DNA from: Balneola sp.
Lineage (GTDB): Bacteria > Bacteroidota > Rhodothermia > Balneolales > Balneolaceae
Assembly: GCA_002720745.1 (NCBI GenBank)
Contig: PBJO01000014.1
Location: 4,187-46,229 of the forward strand
Length of the DNA: 42,043 nt
Direction: 5' to 3'
Made by a program: the position numbers and the translations under genes. The notes below the pieces were generated by a model. That model had not been told where the DNA came from. It did not search any database and saw only the letters and a program-made list of their open reading frames with translations. This document shows, piece by piece, positions 26,558 through 34,331 of the stretch. How positions within the stretch are numbered: position 1 is the first letter of the stretch; the number at the start of each line of letters is the position of its first letter.

Positions 26558-27265
26558 TTATTCAAGTTTTAGTTTTTTATTTTGCTTACAGTTTATACAA
26601 AATTTTTTACAAAGGTCATCTGTAGAACATTTTGAGTTTCTTGCCTTACAAGGGCCCCTACCATGATGAATCATTAAATGGGATAAATCTGTCCAGGATT
26701 CTTGAGGGAATAATGCCATGAGATCACGTTCAATTTTATCGGTGTTATTCATTTCACGGGTAAATCCAAATCGATATGAAAACCGTTTAACATGGGTATC
26801 GACCACGACTCCTGCATTAATATTGAAGGCATTGCCTAATACTACATTAGCGGTTTTTCTAGCTGCACCACGTAGACTAAGAAGATGTTCCATGTTTTGA
26901 GGTACTTCTCCACTGAAATTTGATATAATTCGCTGAGAAGCTTCTTTCAAAGATTTTGCTTTATTCCGATAAAATCCGGTCGTTTTAACCAACTTTTCAA
27001 GTTCTTCTAATGGAGCCTGAGACATTAGTTCTGCGGTGGGGTAACTTTCAAACAGAGCAGGCGTAACCATATTTACTCGTACATCTGTGCATTGCGCGCT
27101 TAAAATAGTAGCCATTAATAGTTCAAAGGCATTTCTGTGATCTAATTCGCAATGAGGATTAGGATACTTAGTATAGAGTATTCGAAGAATCTCTGCCGCA
27201 CGCTCTTTTTGCTGTTTCGACTTACGAGGTAGCTTAAGGCCTTTTTTGGCTGATCTATTTTTCAT
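26558..27265 (-). CDS. nth: Endonuclease III-like DNA glycosylase with altered HhH and Fe-S loop
   Basis: 235-residue base-excision repair glycosylase/AP lyase for oxidised pyrimidines. Catalytic Lys is in ARKTANVVLG and catalytic Asp in VVDTHVKRFSYRFG, both intact. LLMATILSAQCTDVRVN and LSHLMIHHGRGPC match Nth closely. Two departures stand out. The helix-hairpin-helix reads LRGAAR where most homologues have LPGVGR. The Fe-S loop, normally C-x6-C-x2-C-x5-C, reads C-x6-C-x5-C-x3-C with another Cys three residues on: the third ligand is missing and extra cysteines follow. Activity is still likely but cluster binding may differ. Convergent with the Rieske gene. About 20 basic residues precede the family core. 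Confidence 0.92.
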   Translation of the reverse strand: MKNRSAKKGLKLPRKSKQQKERAAEILRILYTKYPNPHCELDHRNAFELLMATILSAQCTDVRVNMVTPALFESYPTAELMSQAPLEELEKLVKTTGFYRNKAKSLKEASQRIISNFSGEVPQNMEHLLSLRGAARKTANVVLGNAFNINAGVVVDTHVKRFSYRFGFTREMNNTDKIERDLMALFPQESWTDLSHLMIHHGRGPCKARNSKCSTDDLCKKFCINCKQNKKLKLE

Positions 27266-27740
27266 GTATCCATAATAAACAATCCTGAGATACTTTTTTT
27301 AACAGTATCAGCCTTTCTATAAAGCTGGTGGTATATTTTAAGTTTTGTTTTAAAAAAGGTAAGTGCTTTCAACGAAAAATAGCTTAGTTGCTAAATTATC
27401 CAGCATAGACCTCATACCTAGAAAGCCTAGAATCCTCCATTCTCGATGCGGTCTAATTCTGTTAAGCCTAGATTAGCCGACTCAACATCTTTTAGTTAAA
27501 TTGCGCAATACTTCTGCTTCTTTTTATTTTGTTCGAACCGAATCAATAAAGCTATAGCTATTTTCTAGAATTTGTTTGGCACAGTTCAGCTCTATATATC
27601 TAGATATTCCCTTTAAAAAGCACTTTTCAGACATAATAGTTTGTAGCGAGTGGGGTGATGTATTTCTTTACTTTTTGGGAGTAATTATAAAATCAGGAAT
27701 TGACTATTTATTCATATGTATAAGTTTTACTTTATTCGGT
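27266..27740. other. 475 bp non-coding region between nth and the HxlR gene
   Basis: AT-rich with two similar short words (AAGCCTAGA at about 27423 and 27467) but no gene I can support. The minus strand from about 27483 to 27360 reads for about 40 codons without a stop and has no family resemblance that I recognise. No tRNA or terminator found; a GTTCGAACC word near 27531 lacks tRNA stems around it. Confidence 0.55.
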
Positions 27741-27807
27741 ATGTGTCCGTAAGAATATAGAAACCAGTAATAATTTATTTAGATGTAGCTGTCCTGTCAC
27801 TTCTGCT

Positions 27808-28200
27808 GTGGATATAGTGGGAGATAGATGGACCTTGGTTATTATTAAGCTCATGCTTATTCAACATTGCCATACTTTTAAGGATATATCAGAATCAGAT
27901 GAAGGAATCGCCCCAAATATTTTATCCTCTCGTTTAAAGAATATGCCTAACAAAGATCTGATTACAAAAACTCATCCCCCTAATAACAAAAAGGTGAATA
28001 TTTATTATCTCACTGAGAAGTGGCTATCTATTAGCCTTATAGTACATGATTTAAAGACATGGAGTGATACCTATTTTAGAGATTATAATGCTGATATGAC
28101 CTCCTTTGATCAACCATCCGTATCCCAACTTCCATGTGAAGAAGCTATACTAGAGATTCAAGAGCATTATGTAGCCTCAGTGTTGTCAGATGATTATTAG
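27808..28200 (+). CDS. HxlR-family regulator, 5' end probably frameshifted
   Basis: Winged-helix HxlR regulator, 130 residues from the GTG at 27808. The core is clear: DIVGDRWTLVIIKLML, GIAPNILSSRLKNM and NNKKVNIYYLTEK. Family proteins carry a leader with a Cys (C-P-V/I) before this core, and upstream codons do encode RCSCPVTSAV, continuing to a stop at 27721, but no ATG, GTG or TTG lies in that frame. An ATG at 27741 is one base out of frame: removing a single C in its TGTCCG would give M-C-R-K then the leader. The wing's usual TEKG is TEKW here. Together this looks like an early pseudogene or a sequencing error. 57 bp upstream of an MFS transporter it may have regulated. Confidence 0.68.
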   Translation: MDIVGDRWTLVIIKLMLIQHCHTFKDISESDEGIAPNILSSRLKNMPNKDLITKTHPPNNKKVNIYYLTEKWLSISLIVHDLKTWSDTYFRDYNADMTSFDQPSVSQLPCEEAILEIQEHYVASVLSDDY

Positions 28201-28257
28201 ACGTAATATACGGTTTACCAATAATTCGTGTAGATTGGTGCTAAAAAGCCAACTTCT

Positions 28258-29547
28258 ATGATGTATTCTAAGCTATTCAGTGTTAGCCTTACTCGTTATC
28301 TATCTTTGGCCCTACTCATGCTGTTATATGTGAATAGCTTTGTAGATCGTCAAATTATTGCGGTACTGGGAGAATCAATTCGGAAGGATTTAGGATTAAG
28401 TTTTACTGATCTAGGGTGGTTGTACGGACCTAGCTTTAGTTGGATATATGCCATAATGGGCTTGATAATGGGACGTTTGGCTGATAAAACGTCTAGGGTT
28501 CGTATTATTTTAGCAGGAGCAACAGTATGGAGCTTGGCTACTCTAGTCAGTGGTTGGGCCTCCTCGTTAGGTTTTCTCGTAGCCTTACGAATGGCTTTGG
28601 GGCTCAGCCAAGCAGCTCTAAGTCCGGCGGTTTATTCGCTGCTAGCTGATTTATTCCCAAAAGAGCGACGAGCTACTGTTTTTTCAGCTTACGCTTCTGC
28701 CATTTTTGTTGGGGTAGGTCTGTCTTTCTTAGTTGGTGGTTCTGTGGCACAAGCATATGATTGGCGTATTTCATTACAGGTACTAGGGGCATCTGGTTTT
28801 TTTCTAGTTGGACTATCCTTCTTTGGGTTAGTCGAACCACAGAGAATAGATTATCAGCCTAATGGAGGAGATTCTACTACCCAGGATAATCCGATAGTCT
28901 CCTTTGGAATTGAAGAATCTGTATGGCATCAGATTAAAGATTTATTAACTAAACGAGCGTTAAGATATCATTTGTTAGGTTTTGGATTACTTGCAATGAG
29001 TGGATATACCATATTGGCTTTTATCGGCAGTATTTTTACTCAAAGTTTTGATCGAGTAGACTTAATACCTTATTACGGATGGTTTCTAATGGTGACTGCA
29101 GTGGCCGTTACTATTGCAGGATGGGTAACGGATCGTTGGGCTAAACATTTTGGCCCCAGGAACCGATTAGCCTGGGGCTGGATTTCTGGATTAGTATCGC
29201 TGCCTTTTTTGTGGGTGGGATTGCATAGTGAGAGTCCTTTAATTGCATTTTGGTTTATAGGAATCGGAAATGTTATCGCGTCTTCCTATAATGGGGTGGC
29301 TGCTGCGATTATTCAATTCTTTGCGCGGGATGACCAGCGCGGTTTAGTTGGTGCTTTGTATTTATTTGTTGTTAGTGTTGTTGGTTTTGGTGCAGGCCCA
29401 CCTCTGGCAGGCTGGTTAAGTGATCAAATTTTTCAAGGAGCCAATGCGGTAGCTTCATCTGTGTGGAGTATTTATCTATTATGTGGAATAGGCTCAGCTG
29501 GTGCATTCTATTTAGCACGGGAATATTACGAACAGGATATAATATAA
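28258..29547 (+). CDS. Major facilitator superfamily transporter (spinster-like)
   Basis: 429-residue 12-helix transporter. The N-terminal helix pattern LLMLLYVNSFVDRQIIAVLGESIRKDLGLS followed by the loop GRLADKTSRVRI is the MFS motif A. ARMALG-like RMALGLSQAALSPAVYSLLADLFPKERRA is motif-B region typical of the spinster/hexuronate group. The second half has the matching GWVTDRWAKHF repeat. Substrates of such members (organic acids, lipids) are not readable from sequence. Start ATG 28258 is one of two adjacent ATGs; the second gives one residue less. Placed after the HxlR gene in the same direction and probably under its control. A hairpin just after the stop is oriented for the opposite strand. 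Confidence 0.86.
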   Translation: MMYSKLFSVSLTRYLSLALLMLLYVNSFVDRQIIAVLGESIRKDLGLSFTDLGWLYGPSFSWIYAIMGLIMGRLADKTSRVRIILAGATVWSLATLVSGWASSLGFLVALRMALGLSQAALSPAVYSLLADLFPKERRATVFSAYASAIFVGVGLSFLVGGSVAQAYDWRISLQVLGASGFFLVGLSFFGLVEPQRIDYQPNGGDSTTQDNPIVSFGIEESVWHQIKDLLTKRALRYHLLGFGLLAMSGYTILAFIGSIFTQSFDRVDLIPYYGWFLMVTAVAVTIAGWVTDRWAKHFGPRNRLAWGWISGLVSLPFLWVGLHSESPLIAFWFIGIGNVIASSYNGVAAAIIQFFARDDQRGLVGALYLFVVSVVGFGAGPPLAGWLSDQIFQGANAVASSVWSIYLLCGIGSAGAFYLAREYYEQDII

Positions 29548-29579
29548 AAAAACCCTTCAACTTTTCAGGGTTGAAGGGT
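29546..29579 (-). terminator. Rho-independent terminator for minus-strand transcription
   Basis: Perfect 10 bp stem: ACCCTTCAAC (29552-29561) pairs with GTTGAAGGGT (29570-29579) around an 8-base loop. Seven A's at 29546-29552 become a U-run after the hairpin on the minus strand. It overlaps the MFS stop and is a plausible end of the pnt-FKBP transcript that arrives from the right, about 300 bp past the last stop. On the plus strand no U-run follows, so it is a weaker end there. Confidence 0.7.
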
Positions 29580-29873
29580 ACTAACCAAATAATAGGAGAA
29601 TTGTCAAATAGAGCAAACCAGCAAAGCATGCTGCTAGTTGACTACAGCCAGAAACTGCAATAATGATTGAAATACTAAGATGAAAAAAACTCCTTAACTT
29701 TTTCCATCTGTCTTAGTATGTATCTATCTATGTAAATAAATGCACAACTTAGGCTTAAAAGTTCCCAATATTTAATATTAAATAAACCTTGTGATGCATT
29801 TGTCTGATTTTATCGCGATTTGCTCAGGCTTTTTACCGGAGTCTGTAAGGCTTTTGTTATATCAGACTAGGAA
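29580..29873. other. Intergenic region with a long imperfect hairpin
   Basis: Non-coding region between the MFS gene and the FKBP gene. It holds a 9 bp perfect inverted repeat ATACTAAGA (29672-29680) and TCTTAGTAT (29711-29719), whose 30-base interior can pair further through an A-run and a T-run, giving a long stem. The T-rich right half could form a second terminator on either strand, though the T-run is inside the stem. No ORF supported. Confidence 0.5.
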
Positions 29874-30359
29874 CTAATTGGTTTGAAAAAGTAATATTTC
29901 AAATTCCAACGAGGCATTTGGATATATATCAGAGCCTATACCGTTTACTCCATAAGCATAGACAGAAGGAATATATAGGGTGATGCGCCCGCCCTCTTTT
30001 ATAAGTGGGATTCCAATCTGCCAGCCCGTTATTAAATTTTCCAAAGGAAAATTTATTGGTGTAGAATGACTATCGAATATATTTCCATTCAATGTTCTGC
30101 CCTCATAGCTCACCGAAACATTAGAACAGTAATTGGGTCGATCACCTTCACCGCTACGCTTTATTATATAGCGCAGGCCGGAAGGGTGTGTTTGTGCTTC
30201 GATGCTATTCGATGCTAAATAAGCGTCAATTGCTTCAATATCTTTGGTCAACTGCTCTTGATTAACAGCTAAATTTGGTTCTAAAGAGCATTCGTCATTG
30301 GAGCATCCCAGCCATAGGATAGCTATTATACTACCAATTAAGGCGTAATTATACTTCAT
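29874..30359 (-). CDS. FKBP-type peptidyl-prolyl isomerase lipoprotein
   Basis: 161-residue extracytoplasmic prolyl isomerase. The leader MKYNYALIGSIIAILWLGC is a classical lipoprotein signal with lipobox LWLGC. After a short helical spacer (about 30-55) the FKBP core shows VSVSYEGRTLNGNIFDS, the LENLITGWQIGIPLIKEGGRITLYIP segment and AYGVNG, ending FEILLF. Its ATG overlaps the end of pntB by 11 bp (30349-30359), so translation is coupled to the transhydrogenase operon although its role in membrane-protein folding seems unrelated. It may simply use the operon's promoter. Aromatic active-site residues of FKBPs (Tyr, Phe, Trp) appear present. Confidence 0.92.
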   Translation of the reverse strand: MKYNYALIGSIIAILWLGCSNDECSLEPNLAVNQEQLTKDIEAIDAYLASNSIEAQTHPSGLRYIIKRSGEGDRPNYCSNVSVSYEGRTLNGNIFDSHSTPINFPLENLITGWQIGIPLIKEGGRITLYIPSVYAYGVNGIGSDIYPNASLEFEILLFQTN

Positions 30360-31767
30360 TCAACGCTTCATTAAGAGCCTGCAAGCTTTTTTTTGCGTCG
30401 CCAAAGAACATTTGATTTTTTTCAGCATAGAATAAAGGATTGTCCACACCAGCATATCCAAAACTTAGTGATCGTTTGAAAACAACCGTTCTTTTTGCAT
30501 CATCCACATCTAGTATAGGCATACCATAAATAGGACCTGCTGGGTCCGTTTTAGCCAGTGGATTTACTACATCATTCGCTCCTATAATGAGTACTACATC
30601 GGTAGTAGTAAACTCTGGGTTTATTTCATCCATATCTTTTAAAAGGTCGTAAGGGACGTCTGCCTCGGCTAATAAAACATTCATATGACCAGGCATGCGA
30701 CCTGCTACTGGATGGATTCCGTATTTGACCTGAACGCCACGAGATTCGAGTTTGGTGGCTACTTCTTTTACAATATGCTGCGCCTGAGCTACCGCAAGAC
30801 CATAGCCAGGTACGATCACTACTTTAGATGCATAGGCTACTTGAATAGCTAAATCCTCAGCGGAAGTTTCATGCACGGTTTTATCACCACCTCTATTTCC
30901 TCCTAGACCCCCAGTCGCTGCGCCAAAACTACCAAAAATCACATTGCCTAAGCTACGATTCATAGCTTTACACATAATATTAGTGAGAATAAGTCCTGCT
31001 GCACCTACAAGGGCGCCTGAAACAATCAACAGGTTATTTTGCAATACAAAACCAGCCATAGCTGCTGCAATGCCCGAGTATGAGTTAAGTAGCGAGATTA
31101 CCACCGGCATATCGGCTCCACCAATTGGGATTACGGAGGTCACCCCGACAAGCAATGAAATTCCAAGGATTATCCAAAATAAAGTAGAATTTGTGGGATC
31201 AAAAGCGAAATATCCAATAAGTCCTAAAGTGGCAATCATAGCCCCTATATTAATCATGTTTAACCCCGGGAAGGTGATTGCATTTCCAGAAATAAAGCCA
31301 CTCAGTTTACCAAATGCGATAAAACTACCGGTAAATGTTAAGGCTCCAATAAATACACTTAGCCCTATAGATACCAATCCAGTAGTGTCAAAACTCAATA
31401 TTTCAGGGTTTCGAGCTAACTCACCCCATGCTACAAGTGCCGAGGCAGCGCCACCAAAACCGTTGAACACAGCAACTAGTTCCGGCATGGAGGTCATTTG
31501 CACTTTTTTGGCAAGTAATAATCCTATAAATCCACCAACTATAATGCCTCCGATAATTAGCTCAAACTCAACAATATTTTGGTCAAATAAAGTGACGAGT
31601 ATGCCGATCATCATCCCGATAGCTGCAAATTGATTCCCTTTTCGTGCTGTGCTGGGAGAATTGAGAAGTTTTACCCCACGGATAAAGAAAGCAGTAGCCA
31701 CCAAATAGAATAATTGGATGGTATCTGGAAGCCAGTATAAGATAATTTCAGGAAGGAATACGCTCAT
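30349..31767 (-). CDS. pntB: NAD(P) transhydrogenase subunit beta
   Basis: 472-residue beta subunit of the proton-translocating NAD(P) transhydrogenase, which uses the proton-motive force to make NADPH from NADH. Helices of domain II occupy about 1-260. Domain III, the NADP(H)-binding part, has VVIVPGYGLAVAQAQ, HPVAGRMPGHMNVLLAEA, VLIIGANDVVNP and GYAGVDNPLFY, all conserved. Its start overlaps the pntAB stop by four bases and its stop overlaps the FKBP start by 11 bases. The order pntAA-pntAB-pntB is the split-alpha form found in Rhodospirillum and many FCB bacteria. All hallmark residues are present. Confidence 0.97.
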   Translation of the reverse strand: MSVFLPEIILYWLPDTIQLFYLVATAFFIRGVKLLNSPSTARKGNQFAAIGMMIGILVTLFDQNIVEFELIIGGIIVGGFIGLLLAKKVQMTSMPELVAVFNGFGGAASALVAWGELARNPEILSFDTTGLVSIGLSVFIGALTFTGSFIAFGKLSGFISGNAITFPGLNMINIGAMIATLGLIGYFAFDPTNSTLFWIILGISLLVGVTSVIPIGGADMPVVISLLNSYSGIAAAMAGFVLQNNLLIVSGALVGAAGLILTNIMCKAMNRSLGNVIFGSFGAATGGLGGNRGGDKTVHETSAEDLAIQVAYASKVVIVPGYGLAVAQAQHIVKEVATKLESRGVQVKYGIHPVAGRMPGHMNVLLAEADVPYDLLKDMDEINPEFTTTDVVLIIGANDVVNPLAKTDPAGPIYGMPILDVDDAKRTVVFKRSLSFGYAGVDNPLFYAEKNQMFFGDAKKSLQALNEALNEV

Positions 31768-32057
31768 TTTTCATCCTCCTTTTTTTTAAACATTTCTAAC
31801 ATGCGATCGGTGACCATAAAACCTCCAACCACATTAATAGTAGCCAAGACGATAGCGGCGAAACCAATCCATTTTCCTAGCGGGTTGCCTAGGCTACCCG
31901 CCACGATAAGAGCCCCTACTATGGTAATTCCAGAAATAGCATTGGCGCCACTCATTAATGGTGTGTGTAGGGTGGGTGGTACCTTAGAGATAAGTTCAAA
32001 ACCAATAAAACTGGCCAAAGCAAAAATAAAGAGTAATAGTGTTAAATCGACTTCCAT
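31764..32057 (-). CDS. pntAB: NAD(P) transhydrogenase subunit alpha, part 2
   Basis: 97-residue membrane segment of the alpha subunit with three helices (about 5-22, 33-55, 60-80). It carries the STPLMSGANAISGI-like HTPLMSGANAISGITIVGAL motif of domain II. In E. coli this part is fused to the cytosolic alpha domain; here it is separate. A four-base overlap with pntB and 19 bp from the pntAA stop make the three genes one translationally linked operon. Confidence 0.95.
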   Translation of the reverse strand: MEVDLTLLLFIFALASFIGFELISKVPPTLHTPLMSGANAISGITIVGALIVAGSLGNPLGKWIGFAAIVLATINVVGGFMVTDRMLEMFKKKEDEK

Positions 32058-32076
32058 AGTATATAATTAGGGGTAA

Positions 32077-33204
32077 TTAACTTGTTTGCAGTAAAGGTGA
32101 GATTATCTCTCCATCCATAGTTATGGTGGTATTCAGGATAATTTCGTCATTCATGTCGAATTTTAACTCACCATCTTTAACCAACAATTTGAGTAATGCC
32201 AGCATATTTTTCGCATATAGAAGGCTAGCATGCGACGAAAGCTGGCTCGGTATATTGATTGGTCCTACTATTTTTACACCATGCTTAATAATCGTTTTAC
32301 CCGCTTCGGTAAGGGCACAATTTCCACCATTTTCAGCAGCTAAGTCGATAATAACAGATCCAGCTTGCATATCGGCCACCATTTCTTCGGTAATTAATAA
32401 GGGCGCAGGTTTGCCTGGAATCAGTGCAGTAGTTATGACCACATCGGATTTTTTAACATGCTCATGCATTATTTGACGTTGGCGTTCCTGAGCATCGTTT
32501 GATAATTCCTTGGCATATCCACCCTTAGTCTCAGTGCTAACTTCTTCTAGAGAAACCTCTACAAAATTGGCGCCCAAACTTTCAACTTGTTCTTTTACCG
32601 CTGGTCGAACATCATAGGCCTCGACTACTGCACCTAACTTTCGGCAAGTTGCAATGGCTTGTAATCCGGCAACACCCGCACCGATAATTAAAGCTTTAGA
32701 CGGTGGAATAGTACCTGCTGCGGTCATCATCATGGGGAAGTACTTATCTAGTTCTGAGGCTGCCATTAATGCTGATTTATACCCAGCGATAGAACTCATA
32801 GACGATAACGCATCCATATTTTGAGCCCTTGAAATTCTAGGGATCGCATCCATTCCAAGGGCAGTAATACCTAAACTAATTAGTTTTCTTACTAATTCTG
32901 GATGCTGAAGTGCCCATAGAAAACAAATTAGAGTACTACCTTTTTTCATTAGGTTTAGATCATCATCTGAAGGGGTTTGGACAGCTAGAACTAAATCGGC
33001 CTGTGAAAATAGATCCTTCCGATTCTTAGCTATGGTAGCTCCGGCATCAGTGTAATCTTGATCTAAAAAATTAGAAGCCTCACCGGCTCCCTTTTCAATA
33101 AGCACTTTATGCTCGTTTTTAATCAACTGACTAGTGGCTACCGGAGATAAAGCTACTCTATTTTCATGAGCAGCTGATTCTTTAGGTACTGCGATTTTTA
33201 ACAT
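32077..33204 (-). CDS. pntAA: NAD(P) transhydrogenase subunit alpha, part 1
   Basis: 375-residue cytosolic domain I of the transhydrogenase, binding NAD(H). Starts with MLKIAVPKESAAHENRVALSP; the ATG at 33204 is chosen because homology starts there, and a further in-frame ATG at 33246 adds 14 non-conserved residues. RISRAQNMDALSSMSSIAGY and the Rossmann motif ALIIGAGVAGLQAIATCRKLGA are diagnostic. Also visible is the mobile-loop region GGYAKELS. It resembles alanine dehydrogenase in fold, but adjacent pntAB and pntB settle the assignment. Promoter probably in the 168-237 bp before it, upstream of 33204, divergent from a lipoprotein gene. Confidence 0.96.
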   Translation of the reverse strand: MLKIAVPKESAAHENRVALSPVATSQLIKNEHKVLIEKGAGEASNFLDQDYTDAGATIAKNRKDLFSQADLVLAVQTPSDDDLNLMKKGSTLICFLWALQHPELVRKLISLGITALGMDAIPRISRAQNMDALSSMSSIAGYKSALMAASELDKYFPMMMTAAGTIPPSKALIIGAGVAGLQAIATCRKLGAVVEAYDVRPAVKEQVESLGANFVEVSLEEVSTETKGGYAKELSNDAQERQRQIMHEHVKKSDVVITTALIPGKPAPLLITEEMVADMQAGSVIIDLAAENGGNCALTEAGKTIIKHGVKIVGPINIPSQLSSHASLLYAKNMLALLKLLVKDGELKFDMNDEIILNTTITMDGEIISPLLQTS

Positions 33205-33441
33205 ATTTTCTGAATTTATTGAGCATAACATAATAATAAAATGCAACGTTTGGATAAACTAAGGTGAGAGCACTTTTTAGAATAAAATGCAGTGTGTATC
33301 CATATTTACGAAAAGCTTAGCGCATGCTATGCTTTAAAAAGAAAAAATTAAATTGGTAAATGCGTTTTAAATTTGAAAGTAGTCCTTTCTAACGCTATTA
33401 TTAGTGCAGATGTAGTTTTAAAAAGTCCAAACAAAAAAGTA

Positions 33442-34215
33442 ATGAAACTTATTAAGGTACTTTACTTGCATTATCTATGGGTAGTTGCTCTCCTTTTCAT
33501 TTTGTCAACCTGTGATGCAATAGATGTTATGGATCCTAACTTTAATGATAGAAATATTGGAGTGTGGGAAAAATGGACCGAAGATAATAATTATACCTAT
33601 ATAGAAATTTCTGAAAATGAAGTTACTTTTTATTTTTACAACGACATTTATAGATGCAGTATTGTTGAACGATTTACCATCCTAGACATACAAGCAAATG
33701 GAGTATATACATTGCAAATTATTGGCTCAGATGAAGTTAATATTATGGGTTTTTCACGAAATGATCGTTTTTTACATGTTCGAGATTTAAATACAGATAT
33801 AGAAACAGAAGAAACACAAATTTTTAATCCAAGTTCGAAGAACTTAGATGATTTAGATAAAGCATGTGGTACTTATCCATTCTTGGGAGTATGGGAACGT
33901 GATCTAAGCCAACAACTTACCGCTTATTTATACATAACTGAAGAGCTCATAGATGTTATCGCATACCTGAAGGCTCAAAATTGTTACAGTATGGCTCGAC
34001 TAACCATAAATAGTATTACAGAGGTAGAGGGATCTTATAAGATGGAAGTGCAAGAAGAAGCAGATACCAGTGGTGAAACAGCCGAAGAGGTAGAAATTTT
34101 TATTTTTCCAGACTATATGTTGCTAAAGCGAATTGAAAATGGATTTCCAATCACAGAAACTTATCAACCCTCAGACTTAGATATAACTGGGCAATTTCCA
34201 AGCTGTTCTCTGTAG
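33442..34215 (+). CDS. Unrecognised lipoprotein with two internal repeats
   Basis: 257-residue putative lipoprotein from ATG 33442, chosen because it places the hydrophobic leader (about 6-20) and the LSTC lipobox (Cys24) at the N-terminus; an upstream TTG at 33373 adds 23 residues before the leader. Mature part contains two similar segments: about 39-120 starting GVWEKWTED and about 149-235 starting GVWERDLSQ. Each has strand-rich Y/I/V patterns, a Cys at a similar place (C72, C181) and ends with an acidic strand run. Each may be a small lipocalin-like or beta-sandwich fold. Five cysteines remain in the mature part (72, 142, 181, 255 and the lipidated one). No family I recognise. Followed by trxB 116 bp later. 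Confidence 0.75.
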   Translation: MKLIKVLYLHYLWVVALLFILSTCDAIDVMDPNFNDRNIGVWEKWTEDNNYTYIEISENEVTFYFYNDIYRCSIVERFTILDIQANGVYTLQIIGSDEVNIMGFSRNDRFLHVRDLNTDIETEETQIFNPSSKNLDDLDKACGTYPFLGVWERDLSQQLTAYLYITEELIDVIAYLKAQNCYSMARLTINSITEVEGSYKMEVQEEADTSGETAEEVEIFIFPDYMLLKRIENGFPITETYQPSDLDITGQFPSCSL

Positions 34216-34331
34216 TCCAATTTCTGTTGATTATATAGTTTAGCCTTACTCATTTTGTAGTCAGAAAGAACGTACGATTATTTCTAGAATCTGTATCTTT
34301 TCATATCGCAAAATTATAGTTGGAGAAAAAG

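Noticed and set aside
27360..27483. About 40 open codons on the minus strand in the nth-HxlR gap
   Set aside because: No start, no known motif, and stops just beyond; cannot be told from chance.
27531..27540. Word GTTCGAACC resembling a tRNA T-loop
   Set aside because: No acceptor, D or anticodon stems and no CCA end are found around it.
30944..31633. Long plus-strand open frame of 229 codons opposite pntB
   Set aside because: It lies wholly antisense to a certain gene; its Pro/Ile/Ala-rich product looks like a reverse image of the membrane-helix codons and matches no family.
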